38,340 bases of DNA from S34-282 sp034422075 (GTDB lineage Bacteria > Chloroflexota > Dehalococcoidia > Lucifugimonadales > Australimonadaceae): NCBI GenBank assembly GCA_034422075.1, contig DAOUJX010000075.1, forward strand, positions 1-38,340, in the 5' to 3' direction. The notes under the pieces are model-generated. The model ran no database searches and was not told the DNA's origin. It saw nothing but the letters and a program-made list of their open reading frames with translations. The position numbers were made by a program, and so were the translations under genes. Of this stretch, positions 1 to 8,418 are shown piece by piece; the first letter of the stretch is position 1, and every line of letters begins with the position of its first letter.

Positions 1-3000
1 GCGCGGCTGTTGATTCCGACGTCGACGGAGCCGCTTTGAAGCGTCAGCACGACGAACGCCATCCGCTGTTGCTGGCGGTTGTAGGTCATGCGCACGGATG
101 CCACCTGACCCACGAGTAGCACCTTCGTGCCTTCTTGCTCGTTCTCGATGTCCTCACGCGACAACACGGCCTCGGCGGGAGCATTGCGGAAGAGCGCGCC
201 CAGGTCGGTTTCACTGAACGTGACGCCCATCAATTCTCGCTCCCACGCGGCCACCTCGCGCGCCGACGGCTCGTCCGCCTCCGGAAGTTCGATGCCGATC
301 ATCGGAGGAGGCGCAGACTCGCCGAACAAATTGAACATGTTGGTCTGGCCGGAGTCGCGCAACTGCGCCTCGCGCTGTAGCAGATTGACGAGGCTGTCGA
401 TGCTGGCCAGCAACCGGCCCCGCTTGCCGAGCGAATCGAGTGCACCGACGCGAATGAGGCTCTCCAACGCGCGGCGGTTGGCCATCCCAACGCCCGCGCG
501 GCGGCAGAAGTCCTCGATACTCGTGAACCGGCCGTTGCTACCGCGCTCGGTCACCATCTCTTCGACGGCCGTTGCGCCGACGTTCTTCACGTACGCTAGC
601 CCGAACAGGATTTGCGGCGCGCCGTCGACGAACGCCGTCGTGAAGTCGACGCCCGACGAATTCACGTCTGGCGGGCGCACCTCGATGTTGAGCCTCTCGC
701 ACTCTGCAACGATGGCGGCAAGGCGGTCGCTCGCGCCGCCGTAGGCATTGAGGAGGCACGCCATGAACTCGAGGGGATAGTTGGCCTTGAAGTACGCCGT
801 CCAATAGGCGACCACGGCATAGGAGACGCTGTGCGCCTTGTTGAACGCGTACCCTGCAAACGGTTCGATGAGGTCGAATACCTGCTCAGCGATTGCGCGG
901 TCGTAGTTGTTCTGTGCCGCGCCCTCGATAAAGCGCTCGCGCTCCTGCACCATCAGCTCGCGTATCTTCTTGCCCATCGCCTTGCGCACGATGTCCGCCT
1001 CGCCCAGCGAATAGCCGGCAAGCGTCCGCATGATCATCAGCACCTGGTCTTGGTAGACGATGACCCCGTACGTCTCGTCAAGGATGTCCTTCAGCACGGG
1101 GTGGGGATACTCAACTGGCACACGCTGGTACTTGGAGTCAATGAAGCGCGGGATGTGCTCCATTGGCCCCGGACGGTAGAGCGCGATCATCGCCGCCAGC
1201 TCGCCGAGCGAGGCCGGCCTGAGGTCCTTGATGTAGCGGCGCATCCCAGCCGATTCAACCTGGAAGATGCCCGTCGTCTCCCCCGAACCCAGCAGCTCGT
1301 ACGTCTTCGGGTCGTCGAAGGGGATACGGCTCAGTTCCAAGTCCTCTCCCGTGCGCTTGTGCACCAAGGCGATTGTCTTGGCGAGGATGGTGTAGTTGAT
1401 GAGGCCAAGGAGGTCCATCTTCAGTAGGCCCAGTTTTGCGACGGGCTCCATCGCGTACTGCGTCATTGCGATGGACGTCTCATCGCCCTTCGACGGGCGC
1501 TGGAGCGGCAAGTAGTCGGTAAGAGGCGAGCTCGAGATGACAAGGCCGGCCGCGTGGGTGCTCGCGTTGCGCACCGTGCCTTCCAGCTTCCGTGCGGTGT
1601 CTATCAGTTCGCGCAACAGGGCGTCGCCTTCGTACGCCTCCTGCATCTCCGGCGACTCTTCGAAGGCGCGTTCGAGCGTTATGCCGAGGCGCGTTGGGAC
1701 GAGCCGTGCGATGCGGTCGACGTCGGCGTACTGCATGCCGAGCGCACGGCCAACGTCGCGTATCGCCGCCTTTGCGCCAAGGGTGCCGAACGTAATGATC
1801 TGCGCGACGTGTTCCTGCCCGTACTTGTCGACGACGTACCGGATGGCCTCGTCGCGCCGGTCGTCCTGGAAGTCGAGGTCGATATCCGGCATCTCCTTGC
1901 GCTCGTTGTTGAGGAAGCGCTCGAAGACGAGGCGGTACGCGAGTGGGTCTATCTCTGTGACCCCTAGGCAGTAGAGGGCAATCGACGAGGCCGCGCTGCC
2001 GCGCACGCCGAATATGATGCCCTCGCGGCGCGCAAACTCCACGATGTCCCACACCACCAGAAAGTAGTTCGGGTAGCGCGTCTGTGAGATGACGTCCAAT
2101 TCGAAGGACAGCCGCTCGCGTTGCTCCCCGGTTCCCTCGCCGTAGCGCTCGCTGAACCCTTCCCAGCACAGCCGGCGAAGGTAGGAGTCCGAGTCCGTCC
2201 CTTCCGGCGGCATGTACTCGGGTAGGTGCAGCGTCGAGAAGTCCAACGCGAGGTCCACCGACTCCGCGATACGCTCCGTCGAGGTGAGCGCCTCAGGCAG
2301 GTCAGCGAACAGGTACTCCATCTCTTCCGGACTCTTGAGGTAGTACGACTCGTCCGACATCTTCAGCCGCTTCTCGTCGGACGTGTTGGTGTTGGTCTGA
2401 ATGCAGACCATGACGTCTTGGAGCGGCGCGTCCTCCTGCTGGACGTAGTGCAGGTCGTTTGTCGCCACGATGGGGATATCGAGCTTGTCGGCCAGGTTGA
2501 GCAGGCCCTGATTCAGCCGCTCGAGGAAGTCGAGGTTCTCGTGACGCTGAAGTTCGAGATAGAAGCTGGGGAAGGTGTCCTTGCTCCAGCGCGCCAGCTC
2601 CTCCGCACGCTTCATATCGCCCGCTACGAGCAGTTCCGACAGCTCGCTGCTCGGGCAGCCCGAGAGCACGATGAGGCCGTCCGCGTACTCCTCCAGCAGT
2701 TCGTGGTCGACGCGCGGTTTGTAGTAGAAGCCCTCCAGGTGCGACTTGGTGACGAGGTTGGTGAGGTTACGGTAGCCCTGCTGGTTGCGGGCAAGGACGG
2801 TGAGGTGGAAGGGGTTCTTGTCAACGGTACGCTTGTCCAGGCGGCTCCTTGAGGCGACGTAGAGCTCGCAGCCGAGGATGGGCTTGATACCCACGTCCAC
2901 GCACGCCTCGTAGAAATCTACCGCTCCATGCATCCCGCCGTGGTCGGTCAGGCCAAGCGCGTCCATCCCCAGCTCCTTGGCGCGCTTGACCAGCGCGTCG

Positions 3001-3062
3001 ATGCGGCTGAGGCCGTCGAGCATGCTGTACTCGGTGTGGACGTGGAGGTGCGTGAAGGCCAT
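1..3062 (-). CDS. dnaE: DNA polymerase III alpha subunit (partial, C-terminus off left edge)
   Basis: Replicative DNA polymerase catalytic subunit. Translating the minus strand from the ATG at 3062 gives an uninterrupted frame of 1020 codons running off the window. The N-terminus has a PHP domain (HVHTEYSMLDG near residue 7, TDHGGMHGA near residue 40). The polymerase core carries the metal-binding aspartates in PDIDLDF (D393, D395, D397), then KLGLLKMDLLGL, VYQDQVLMI and AFNKAHSVSYA motifs typical of the family. The last visible part enters the OB-fold domain. Bacterial DnaE is about 1150-1200 aa, so roughly 130-180 residues are missing only because of the window edge. An AGGTG ribosome site lies 6 bases before the start and a strong promoter sits just upstream. 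It diverges from folC. Confidence 0.97.
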   Translation of the reverse strand, partial: MAFTHLHVHTEYSMLDGLSRIDALVKRAKELGMDALGLTDHGGMHGAVDFYEACVDVGIKPILGCELYVASRSRLDKRTVDKNPFHLTVLARNQQGYRNLTNLVTKSHLEGFYYKPRVDHELLEEYADGLIVLSGCPSSELSELLVAGDMKRAEELARWSKDTFPSFYLELQRHENLDFLERLNQGLLNLADKLDIPIVATNDLHYVQQEDAPLQDVMVCIQTNTNTSDEKRLKMSDESYYLKSPEEMEYLFADLPEALTSTERIAESVDLALDFSTLHLPEYMPPEGTDSDSYLRRLCWEGFSERYGEGTGEQRERLSFELDVISQTRYPNYFLVVWDIVEFARREGIIFGVRGSAASSIALYCLGVTEIDPLAYRLVFERFLNNERKEMPDIDLDFQDDRRDEAIRYVVDKYGQEHVAQIITFGTLGAKAAIRDVGRALGMQYADVDRIARLVPTRLGITLERAFEESPEMQEAYEGDALLRELIDTARKLEGTVRNASTHAAGLVISSSPLTDYLPLQRPSKGDETSIAMTQYAMEPVAKLGLLKMDLLGLINYTILAKTIALVHKRTGEDLELSRIPFDDPKTYELLGSGETTGIFQVESAGMRRYIKDLRPASLGELAAMIALYRPGPMEHIPRFIDSKYQRVPVEYPHPVLKDILDETYGVIVYQDQVLMIMRTLAGYSLGEADIVRKAMGKKIRELMVQERERFIEGAAQNNYDRAIAEQVFDLIEPFAGYAFNKAHSVSYAVVAYWTAYFKANYPLEFMACLLNAYGGASDRLAAIVAECERLNIEVRPPDVNSSGVDFTTAFVDGAPQILFGLAYVKNVGATAVEEMVTERGSNGRFTSIEDFCRRAGVGMANRRALESLIRVGALDSLGKRGRLLASIDSLVNLLQREAQLRDSGQTNMFNLFGESAPPPMIGIELPEADEPSAREVAAWERELMGVTFSETDLGALFRNAPAEAVLSREDIENEQEGTKVLLVGQVASVRMTYNRQQQRMAFVVLTLQSGSVDVGINSR

Positions 3063-3089
3063 TCGGGACACCTGATGGTATGGCGCGCC

Positions 3090-3118
3090 ATTATAGGGAG
3101 CGGGCGGAGCGCAACCAA
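3090..3118 (-). promoter_or_regulatory. Sigma-70-type promoter of dnaE
   Basis: On the minus strand a -35 box TTGGTT (3113-3118) and a perfect -10 box TATAAT (3090-3095) are separated by exactly 17 bases. The predicted transcript starts near 3082, giving a leader of about 20 bases that contains the AGGTG ribosome site of dnaE. It is one of the best housekeeping promoters in the window. Confidence 0.8.
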
Positions 3119-3123
3119 GAGTG

Positions 3124-3144
3124 AATCCCCAAGATTTGGGGATT
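3124..3144. repeat. Perfect 9-bp inverted repeat next to the dnaE -35 box
   Basis: AATCCCCAA and TTGGGGATT flank a 3-base spacer (GAT). The element begins 6 bases upstream of the dnaE -35 box, in the 208-base divergent space between dnaE and folC. It could be a protein-binding operator or a small RNA hairpin. It is not followed by a U-tract, so a terminator role is unlikely. Nothing else is recognised in this intergenic stretch apart from the dnaE promoter and the folC ribosome site. Confidence 0.55.
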
Positions 3145-3270
3145 GTCTCCGCCAATCCACAGGATGCTGTACCTCACCTGCGCGCCCGCGGACCGCCTGC
3201 GTTGCGTCCAGTCCGCCGGAACCCCTAGGCCGCGCGCGTCCCCTTTGGTACGCTGCTAGGTGAGGACACG

Positions 3271-4662
3271 GTGAGCGAGCCTTCCCTTTCTACTCCATCC
3301 AGCGTCTACGACAGCGCGCTCCACCGCCTGCTCAGTCTCGTCGATGTGGAGCGGTTGGTGGGTGCGGGTGCGCCTGCGGTTAAGACCGACCTCACGAGGA
3401 TGACGGAGCTGGCGCGGCGCCTCGGCAATCCCCAGCGCAGCACGCCGGTTATTCAGGTCGCCGGAACCAAGGGCAAGGGCTCTGTCTCAGCAATGACGGC
3501 GAGCATCCTGCACGCCGATGGCAAGCGCGTCGGCCTCTTCACGTCGCCGCACCTGCACACCTTCCGCGAGCGTATCCGCGTCGACGGCGCGCCCGTTTCG
3601 CCCGAGTCGTTCGTTGCGGCGATGGACGCGGTCTGGCCCCATGCCGAGGCGATGGCCGAAGACGGCCTCGGCTGGCCGTCGACGTTCGAGGTGCTGACGG
3701 CGATGGCCTTCGAGACGTTCCGCCGCGAGGCCGTCGACGTTCAGGTGCTTGAGGTGGGGCTTGGCGGTAGGCTCGATTCGACCAACGTCGCCGATGCCGA
3801 CGTTGCCGTCATTACCTCCATTAGCCTTGACCACACCGCCGTTCTCGGCCGCACCGTCGGGGCGATTGCCGCGGAGAAGGCGGGCATCATCAAGCCGGGC
3901 GCGCAAGCCGTGGTCGCGCCGCTGTGTGAGGAGGCTGCCGTCGTCGTCGCCCGCGCGATTGAAGAGCGCGGCGCGTACGCGCGCTATGCCGCGAGAGACG
4001 TGACGTGGGAGGCGCGCGGCCACGACCTCACCACCCAGTCCCTCACCTTCACGCTCGGCGGCGAGACCATCGATGCGGACGTTGCCCTGCTCGGCGCACA
4101 CCAGCAGGAGAACGCGGCGACGGCGCTCGCTGCCGTTCGTGCACTAGACCCGGCGATCAGCGCTCAGGCCATCACGCAGGGCATGCGAACGGTGCGTTGG
4201 GACGGGCGGTTTCAGGTTGTGGGCCGCCACCCCTTTGTCGTGTTCGATGGGGCGCACAACGTCGATTCCATCGCGCGGTTGCGCCAAACGGTGGCCGACT
4301 ACCTTCCGCCGGGGCGCCTATTCGTCGTCTTTGGCTGCTCATCCGACAAGGATCTGCCGGGCATGGCTGCTGAGATCGCTCCCGCCGCGAGCGTCGTCAT
4401 CACGTGCGCCTCGCGCCACCCGCGCTCTGCCGACCCGGACGATGCTGCTGCCGTATTCCGCCGGGCGGGCGTTGCCGCCGAGCCGCGCGCCGGCGTTGAG
4501 CAGGCGCTCGAGGCTGCGCTGGTAGCCGCGCAAAGTCAGGACTCGGTTGTCGTGACGGGTTCGCTGTTCGTCGTGGCGGAGGCGCTCGAGGTGTGGTACG
4601 GCCAGGACGCAGAGCGCTATCCCGAGTTCGACCCCCATGCCGCAGTGATGAGGGTAGGATGA
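3271..4662 (+). CDS. folC: Folylpolyglutamate synthase / dihydrofolate synthase
   Basis: A Mur-ligase-family enzyme that adds glutamate to dihydropteroate or tetrahydrofolate using ATP, in cytoplasmic folate metabolism. The 463-aa product has the ATP P-loop GTKGKGS (65-71), the SPHLHTFRERI folate-site segment (92-102), EVGLGGRLDSTN (161-172), SLDHT (185-189), the likely carbamylated lysine in AEKAGIIKPG (K203) and the C-terminal DGAHN motif (326-330). Length is normal for the family. The start is GTG at 3271, with AGGTGAGG just upstream. The stop overlaps the fabF start (ATGA), so the two are probably translationally coupled. One enzyme may serve both synthase activities; sequence alone does not separate them. 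Confidence 0.94.
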   Translation: MSEPSLSTPSSVYDSALHRLLSLVDVERLVGAGAPAVKTDLTRMTELARRLGNPQRSTPVIQVAGTKGKGSVSAMTASILHADGKRVGLFTSPHLHTFRERIRVDGAPVSPESFVAAMDAVWPHAEAMAEDGLGWPSTFEVLTAMAFETFRREAVDVQVLEVGLGGRLDSTNVADADVAVITSISLDHTAVLGRTVGAIAAEKAGIIKPGAQAVVAPLCEEAAVVVARAIEERGAYARYAARDVTWEARGHDLTTQSLTFTLGGETIDADVALLGAHQQENAATALAAVRALDPAISAQAITQGMRTVRWDGRFQVVGRHPFVVFDGAHNVDSIARLRQTVADYLPPGRLFVVFGCSSDKDLPGMAAEIAPAASVVITCASRHPRSADPDDAAAVFRRAGVAAEPRAGVEQALEAALVAAQSQDSVVVTGSLFVVAEALEVWYGQDAERYPEFDPHAAVMRVG

Positions 4663-5909
4663 GCGACGCCCGCAGCCGAGTTGTCGTCACAGGTATGGGC
4701 GCCATGACCCCGCTGGGCGAGTCGGTTGCGGAGTTCTGGGACGGGCTGGTCGTCGGACGCTCCGGCATCGGCCCCATGATGCTTGCCGATCCCACCGACT
4801 ACCCCTGCCGCGTTTCGGGAGAGGTGAGCGATTTCGACCCGGACCGCTACATCGAGCGGCGCGAGTCGCGCCGCATGTCGCGCTTCTCCCAGCTCGCCGT
4901 CGCCGCGGCTCAGGAGGCGATGCGCGACGCCGGGCTGGCCGATGCGTCCATCGACGGCGAGCGCACCGCGACCATTCTTGGCAACGGCAATGGCGGCTAC
5001 CCCGACATCGACGCTGCGATGCGTGTCCTGGTCGAGCGCGGCGGAATGCGCATCTCGCCCTTCTTCTTCCCCATGACACTTCCCAACATGGCCGCCGCCA
5101 ACGTCAGCCGCTTCTTTGGCGCACTCGGTCCGTGCAGCACCATCATCACCGCCTGCGCTGCCTCCACACAGGCAATAGGCGACGGTGCAGCGCTCATCCA
5201 GCGCGGCGCTGCCGACGTCGTCATCTCCGGGGGAACGGAGGCGGGCATCAGCCAGCTCGGCCTCGCCGGCTTCAGCGTCATGCGCGCGCTCACCGCCCGC
5301 AACGACGACCCGCCTTCTGCCAGCCGCCCCTTCGACGCTGACCGCGACGGCTTCGTGCCAGCGGAGGGCGCGGGCATCCTCATCCTCGAATCGCTGGAGC
5401 ACGCCCGCGAGCGAGGGGCAACCCCCCTCGCCGAGGTGCTCGGCTACGGCCTCTCGTCCGACGGCAACCACCAGTTCCAGCCGGACGACGATGGCGCAGG
5501 CGCGGCGCGCGCCATCAGCGCCGCCCTGCGCGACGCAGGCCTCTCGCCGTCGGACATCGACTACGTCAACGCGCACGGCACGTCGACGCCGCTCAACGAC
5601 GCGTCGGAGACCAGGGCCATCAAGCGTGCATTGGGCGACGACGCCTACCGCGTGCCCATCAGCTCGACCAAGTCGATGATCGGCCACGCACTGGGCGGCG
5701 CGGGTGCGATGGAGGCCATTGCCAGCATTCAGACCATCCACACCGGCGTCATTCACCCCACGATCAACTACACAACCCCCGACCCCGACTGCGACCTTGA
5801 CTACGTCCCCAACGAATCGCGCCGCGCTCCCGTCCGCACTGTCCTCTCCAACTCCTTCGGTTTCGGCGGCCAAAACGCCTGCCTCCTCTTCGGCGCGATG
5901 GAGGGGTAG
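4659..5909 (+). CDS. fabF: Beta-ketoacyl-ACP synthase II
   Basis: Condensing enzyme of type II fatty acid synthesis, joining malonyl-ACP to a growing acyl chain. The 416-aa thiolase-fold protein has the catalytic triad Cys166 (in ITACAAST), His306 (in NAHGTSTPLND) and His343, with Lys338 in TKSMIGHALGGAGA, and the C-terminal FGFGGQNACLLF. The frame is open further upstream, but the ATG at 4659 gives the family-typical N-terminus (RVVVTGMGAMTPLG) and a 4-base ATGA overlap with folC. No acyl carrier protein or other fab gene is adjacent. A specialised ketosynthase is possible, but the length and triad fit FabF. Confidence 0.92.
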   Translation: MSDARSRVVVTGMGAMTPLGESVAEFWDGLVVGRSGIGPMMLADPTDYPCRVSGEVSDFDPDRYIERRESRRMSRFSQLAVAAAQEAMRDAGLADASIDGERTATILGNGNGGYPDIDAAMRVLVERGGMRISPFFFPMTLPNMAAANVSRFFGALGPCSTIITACAASTQAIGDGAALIQRGAADVVISGGTEAGISQLGLAGFSVMRALTARNDDPPSASRPFDADRDGFVPAEGAGILILESLEHARERGATPLAEVLGYGLSSDGNHQFQPDDDGAGAARAISAALRDAGLSPSDIDYVNAHGTSTPLNDASETRAIKRALGDDAYRVPISSTKSMIGHALGGAGAMEAIASIQTIHTGVIHPTINYTTPDPDCDLDYVPNESRRAPVRTVLSNSFGFGGQNACLLFGAMEG

Positions 5910-5920
5910 AGGCAAAGACC

Positions 5921-5960
5921 CTTACCCCCGCCTTCTCTCGTTCGACGAGGGAGGGGGTGG
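5921..5960. repeat. Short GC-rich palindromic repeat, copy A
   Basis: An imperfect inverted repeat (TTACCCCCGCCTTCTCTC ... GAGGGAGGGGGTGG) located 12 bases after the fabF stop. It resembles copy B at 10017-10058 in both arms, so the two are members of one dispersed intergenic family. It could act as a transcript-end hairpin for folC-fabF, but no U-tract follows. The rest of the fabF to tRNA gap shows nothing recognisable. Confidence 0.5.
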
Positions 5961-6078
5961 AGGCCCCCGCTCGGCGCCCCACCGCCCCTGGCCCCCGCCT
6001 GGGCGGACTGACGAAGGGGAGCGGCGGCGCGACGACCAGGGGATGGCGCGCGGGTGGCGGATCGGGGGCTGCGTCTGC

Positions 6079-6084
6079 TATCCT
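6079..6084 (+). promoter_or_regulatory. Extended -10 element of the tRNA-Asp promoter
   Basis: TGC-TATCCT, an extended -10 type element, ends 13 bases before the mature 5' end of tRNA-Asp, which suits a short pre-tRNA leader. No convincing -35 box is visible in the GC-rich sequence before it. Confidence 0.4.
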
Positions 6085-6097
6085 GAGGGTGTTCCGC

Positions 6098-6176
6098 GGC
6101 CCGGTGGTGTAGCCTGGTTTAACACACCTCCCTGTCAAGGAGGAGAGCGCCGGTTCAAATCCGGTCCGGGTCGCCA
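6098..6176 (+). tRNA. tRNA-Asp (GUC)
   Basis: A full cloverleaf is readable. The acceptor stem GGCCCGG pairs with CCGGGTC (one G-U); the D-stem is GTGT/ACAC. The anticodon stem CCTCC/GGAGG holds loop CTGTCAA, giving anticodon GTC. The T-arm carries TTCAAAT. Discriminator G and an encoded CCA end the gene. Confidence 0.96.
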
Positions 6177-6270
6177 GCAACCATACTTCCATTCGTACGT
6201 TGGTCCAGTTTGGCAGGCCTATGCTCGCTACTTTAGGCGGGTGCAGCTTTGAGCCTCAAGGAGACGTCAT

Positions 6271-6696
6271 ATGACGAGTGCGAACGAACAGAACGACAGG
6301 AACGCCCAGATCATCGCGGAGTTCCGCGCCAACGGCGGCAGGGTCGGCGGACGGTTCGAGAACGCGACGCTGCTGTTGCTCCACACCACCGGCGCCAAGT
6401 CAGGCAACGAGCGCGTGACCCCGCTGGTCTGCTTGGCTGACAGTGACCGCCTGCTCGTCTTTGCCTCCAAGGCGGGCGCGCCGACCCACCCCGACTGGTA
6501 CCACAACCTGGTCGCGAACCCGCGCGTCACCGTCGAGGTGGGCGAAGAGGCGTACGAGGCAACCGCCTCGACCCTGGAGGGCGAAGAGCGCGACCGCATC
6601 TACGCCATACAAGCCGCGCGCAGCCCCATATTTGCCGAGTATCAGCAGAAGGCCGGCGACCGCTCCATTCCCGTCGTTGTCCTTCACCGCACCTAG
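6271..6696 (+). CDS. Ddn-type F420-dependent nitroreductase-family protein
   Basis: A 141-aa split-barrel protein of the deazaflavin-dependent nitroreductase (Ddn) family. Seen features are RVGGRFENATLLLLHTTGAKSG near residues 24-45, VTPLVCLAD, a GAPTHPDWYHNLVANP block (about 73-88) and VTVEVGEE, which is the standard order for the family. These proteins use reduced coenzyme F420 to reduce quinones or other electrophiles; the actual substrate is unknown. The start has a good AAGGAG site 8 bases upstream. It is transcribed alone between tRNA-Asp and the racemase gene, and agrees with the LLM-npdG pair elsewhere in the window in pointing to an F420-using organism. Confidence 0.85.
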   Translation: MTSANEQNDRNAQIIAEFRANGGRVGGRFENATLLLLHTTGAKSGNERVTPLVCLADSDRLLVFASKAGAPTHPDWYHNLVANPRVTVEVGEEAYEATASTLEGEERDRIYAIQAARSPIFAEYQQKAGDRSIPVVVLHRT

Positions 6697-6712
6697 CCCC
6701 CACGTTGGGCAG

Positions 6713-6742
6713 GTGGATCCCGGCCTGCGCGGGGACGATGAG
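6713..6742. repeat. Short dispersed hairpin element (GGATCCCGGCC...GGGGACGA type)
   Basis: A roughly 30-base imperfect palindrome just after the Ddn-type gene. It looks like the common intergenic element reading GTGGATcCCGGc...GGGaAcGA. A related but diverged sequence ending GGAATGACG is at 23411-23440. The assignment rests on visual similarity only. Confidence 0.35.
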
Positions 6743-6769
6743 GGTGCGCGAGAATTGCGATGGGTAGGG

Positions 6770-6775
6770 TATAGT
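6770..6775 (+). promoter_or_regulatory. -10 box (TATAGT) upstream of the racemase-family gene
   Basis: TATAGT lies 28 bases before the ATG at 6804 and is followed by a GGGAGG ribosome site. No good -35 box is seen at the usual spacing, so this is a tentative promoter for the two-gene racemase/cyclase unit. Confidence 0.35.
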
Positions 6776-6803
6776 TGCCCCAACCATCGTAGGGAGGCGC
6801 GCC

Positions 6804-7562
6804 ATGGACACTCCGCGCAAGCGCGTAGGACTCATCGTTCCGTCGTCCAACTCGACCGTCGAGTACGACTTTCAACTCGTCGCATCGCAGCTCAACGGAA
6901 GCGCAGCGGGTGAGATCTCCGTCCACACGGGCCGCGTCTGGCTGGTGGACACGACGCCGGAGATGCTGGAGCAGATGAACGAGGACGCCGAGGCGGCGGC
7001 GCGGTTGGTGGCCACCGCCGGCGTAGACGTCATCTCCTACGCCTGCACCAGCGGCAGCTTCCTTGGGGGGCCGGGCTACGACGAGCTGCTGCTGGCGCGC
7101 ATCACCGCAGCGGCGGACGACCTGCCCGCCGTTGGCACGACGCCCGCCGTCATCGCCGCGCTCCGCGAGGTCGGCGCAACGCGCGTTGCCGTCGTCACGC
7201 CCTACATCGACTCCATCAACGAGCGGCTAACCCGCTTCCTCCAGGCGGAGGGCTTCGACGTCGCGAGCATGGCCGGCCAGCAGCTCGTCGCCAACCTCGA
7301 CATCGGCAACCAGACGCCGGAGCAGATAGCCGCCTTTTCCCGCGAGCACCTCGCCCGCGACGTTGACGCGTTCTTCCTCTCCTGCACCAACTGGCGCGCG
7401 ATGGAGGTAGCGGAGGCGCTCGAAGCCGAACTGGGCAGGCCGGTCGTCACGTCGAACCAGGCGACCATCTGGGCGACGCTGCGCGCGCTGGGCTACGGCG
7501 CACCGATCACCGGCTACGGACAGCTGATGAGTTCCATTGGCCAAACTGCCGCTGCGGGCTAG
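6804..7562 (+). CDS. Maleate isomerase / Asp-Glu racemase superfamily protein
   Basis: A 252-aa member of the Asp/Glu/hydantoin racemase superfamily, in the arylmalonate decarboxylase / maleate cis-trans isomerase branch. It has GLIVPSSNSTVEYD at residues 9-22, the first catalytic-type cysteine in SYACTSGS and the second in LSCTNWRAMEVAEALE, followed by PVVTSNQATIWATLRALG, which is characteristic of that branch. Enzymes here act by proton transfer between the two cysteines on carboxylate substrates. The neighbouring gene 4 bases downstream encodes a D-glutamate cyclase-like protein, so a D-amino acid or related carboxylate is a reasonable guess. GGGAGG precedes the ATG. Confidence 0.82.
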   Translation: MDTPRKRVGLIVPSSNSTVEYDFQLVASQLNGSAAGEISVHTGRVWLVDTTPEMLEQMNEDAEAAARLVATAGVDVISYACTSGSFLGGPGYDELLLARITAAADDLPAVGTTPAVIAALREVGATRVAVVTPYIDSINERLTRFLQAEGFDVASMAGQQLVANLDIGNQTPEQIAAFSREHLARDVDAFFLSCTNWRAMEVAEALEAELGRPVVTSNQATIWATLRALGYGAPITGYGQLMSSIGQTAAAG

Positions 7563-7566
7563 TGGC

Positions 7567-8409
7567 GTGGGCGCGATAGAGGACATCGTCCTGCGGCGCG
7601 ACGGGCGCAATATCTCGTCGCTGCGTCCGTTCATCGCCGATGACTACTGCACGCGTGCCGCGCAGCTACTGCTCGATAACCCGGGGCAGGTGCTCATCGT
7701 CACCGGCTTCTACATCCTGTCCGGCAAGGCGATAGAGACGGACGGTCCACCCGGCGCGCTCGCGATAGGCCGGGCGCTGCAGGAGCTTGGCTACGGCGTG
7801 TCCTACGTGACGGATTCGTACGGCGCCGAGGCGATGCGCGACCTCGCCGCCGGCACGGAGGTCGTCGACTTTCCGATCGCCGACGCGCTGGAGAGCGCCG
7901 CCTTTGCGCGCAGTCTCCTGGCGCGGCTGCGGCCCTCGGTGCTCGTGTCCATCGAGCGCTGCGGCGCGTCCGCCGACGGCCTCTACCGCAACATGCGCGG
8001 CCTCGATATCTCCGAGTACACCGCCAAGGCGGATGCGCTCTTCGCTACCCACGCCATCAGCATTGGCATCGGCGACGGCGGCAACGAGATCGGCATGGGC
8101 AACTTTGCCGAACAGATACCGACCTTCGACAAGCTGCCGCAGCAGCCGGCAGTGGCAACCTGCGCCGAGCCCGTCATCGCCTCCGTCTCCAACTGGGGCG
8201 GCTACGGCCTCGTCGCCGCGCTCTCGCAGCTCACGGGGACCAACTTGCTGCCGCGCATCGAGGAGGAGGCCGCTTGGGTGCGCCGCTGCGTCGAGCTAGG
8301 CGTCGTCGACGGCACGACCGGCGACCTCAAGCCCGCCGTCGACGGCTTCACGCTCGAGGAGAATAGCGAGACGCTCGCGCTGCTCCACGAGGCGGTCGGA
8401 GTGGTGTAG
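7567..8409 (+). CDS. D-glutamate cyclase-like protein (DUF4392)
   Basis: About 280 aa matching the DUF4392 family, which includes the C-terminal domain of mammalian D-glutamate cyclase (D-glutamate to 5-oxo-D-proline). Recognisable blocks are VTGFYILSGKAIETDGPPGA, SIERCGASADGLYRNMRG and the glycine-rich GIGDGGNEIGMGN, then VSNWGGYGLVAAL. The start is uncertain. GTG at 7567 leaves a 4-base gap after the racemase gene, while a TTG at 7537 would add ten residues and overlap it; neither has a strong ribosome site. Coupling to a racemase-family gene suggests a two-step route that isomerises and cyclises or clears an acidic D-amino acid. That pairing is inference. Confidence 0.8.
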   Translation: MGAIEDIVLRRDGRNISSLRPFIADDYCTRAAQLLLDNPGQVLIVTGFYILSGKAIETDGPPGALAIGRALQELGYGVSYVTDSYGAEAMRDLAAGTEVVDFPIADALESAAFARSLLARLRPSVLVSIERCGASADGLYRNMRGLDISEYTAKADALFATHAISIGIGDGGNEIGMGNFAEQIPTFDKLPQQPAVATCAEPVIASVSNWGGYGLVAALSQLTGTNLLPRIEEEAAWVRRCVELGVVDGTTGDLKPAVDGFTLEENSETLALLHEAVGVV

Positions 8410-8418
8410 GGCGGCGCC

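Noticed and set aside
4617..5915. 432-codon open frame on the minus strand opposite fabF
   Set aside because: Low-complexity, Val/Ala/Arg-rich translation with no family signal; it mirrors a clearly coding fabF on the other strand and is a GC-content artefact.
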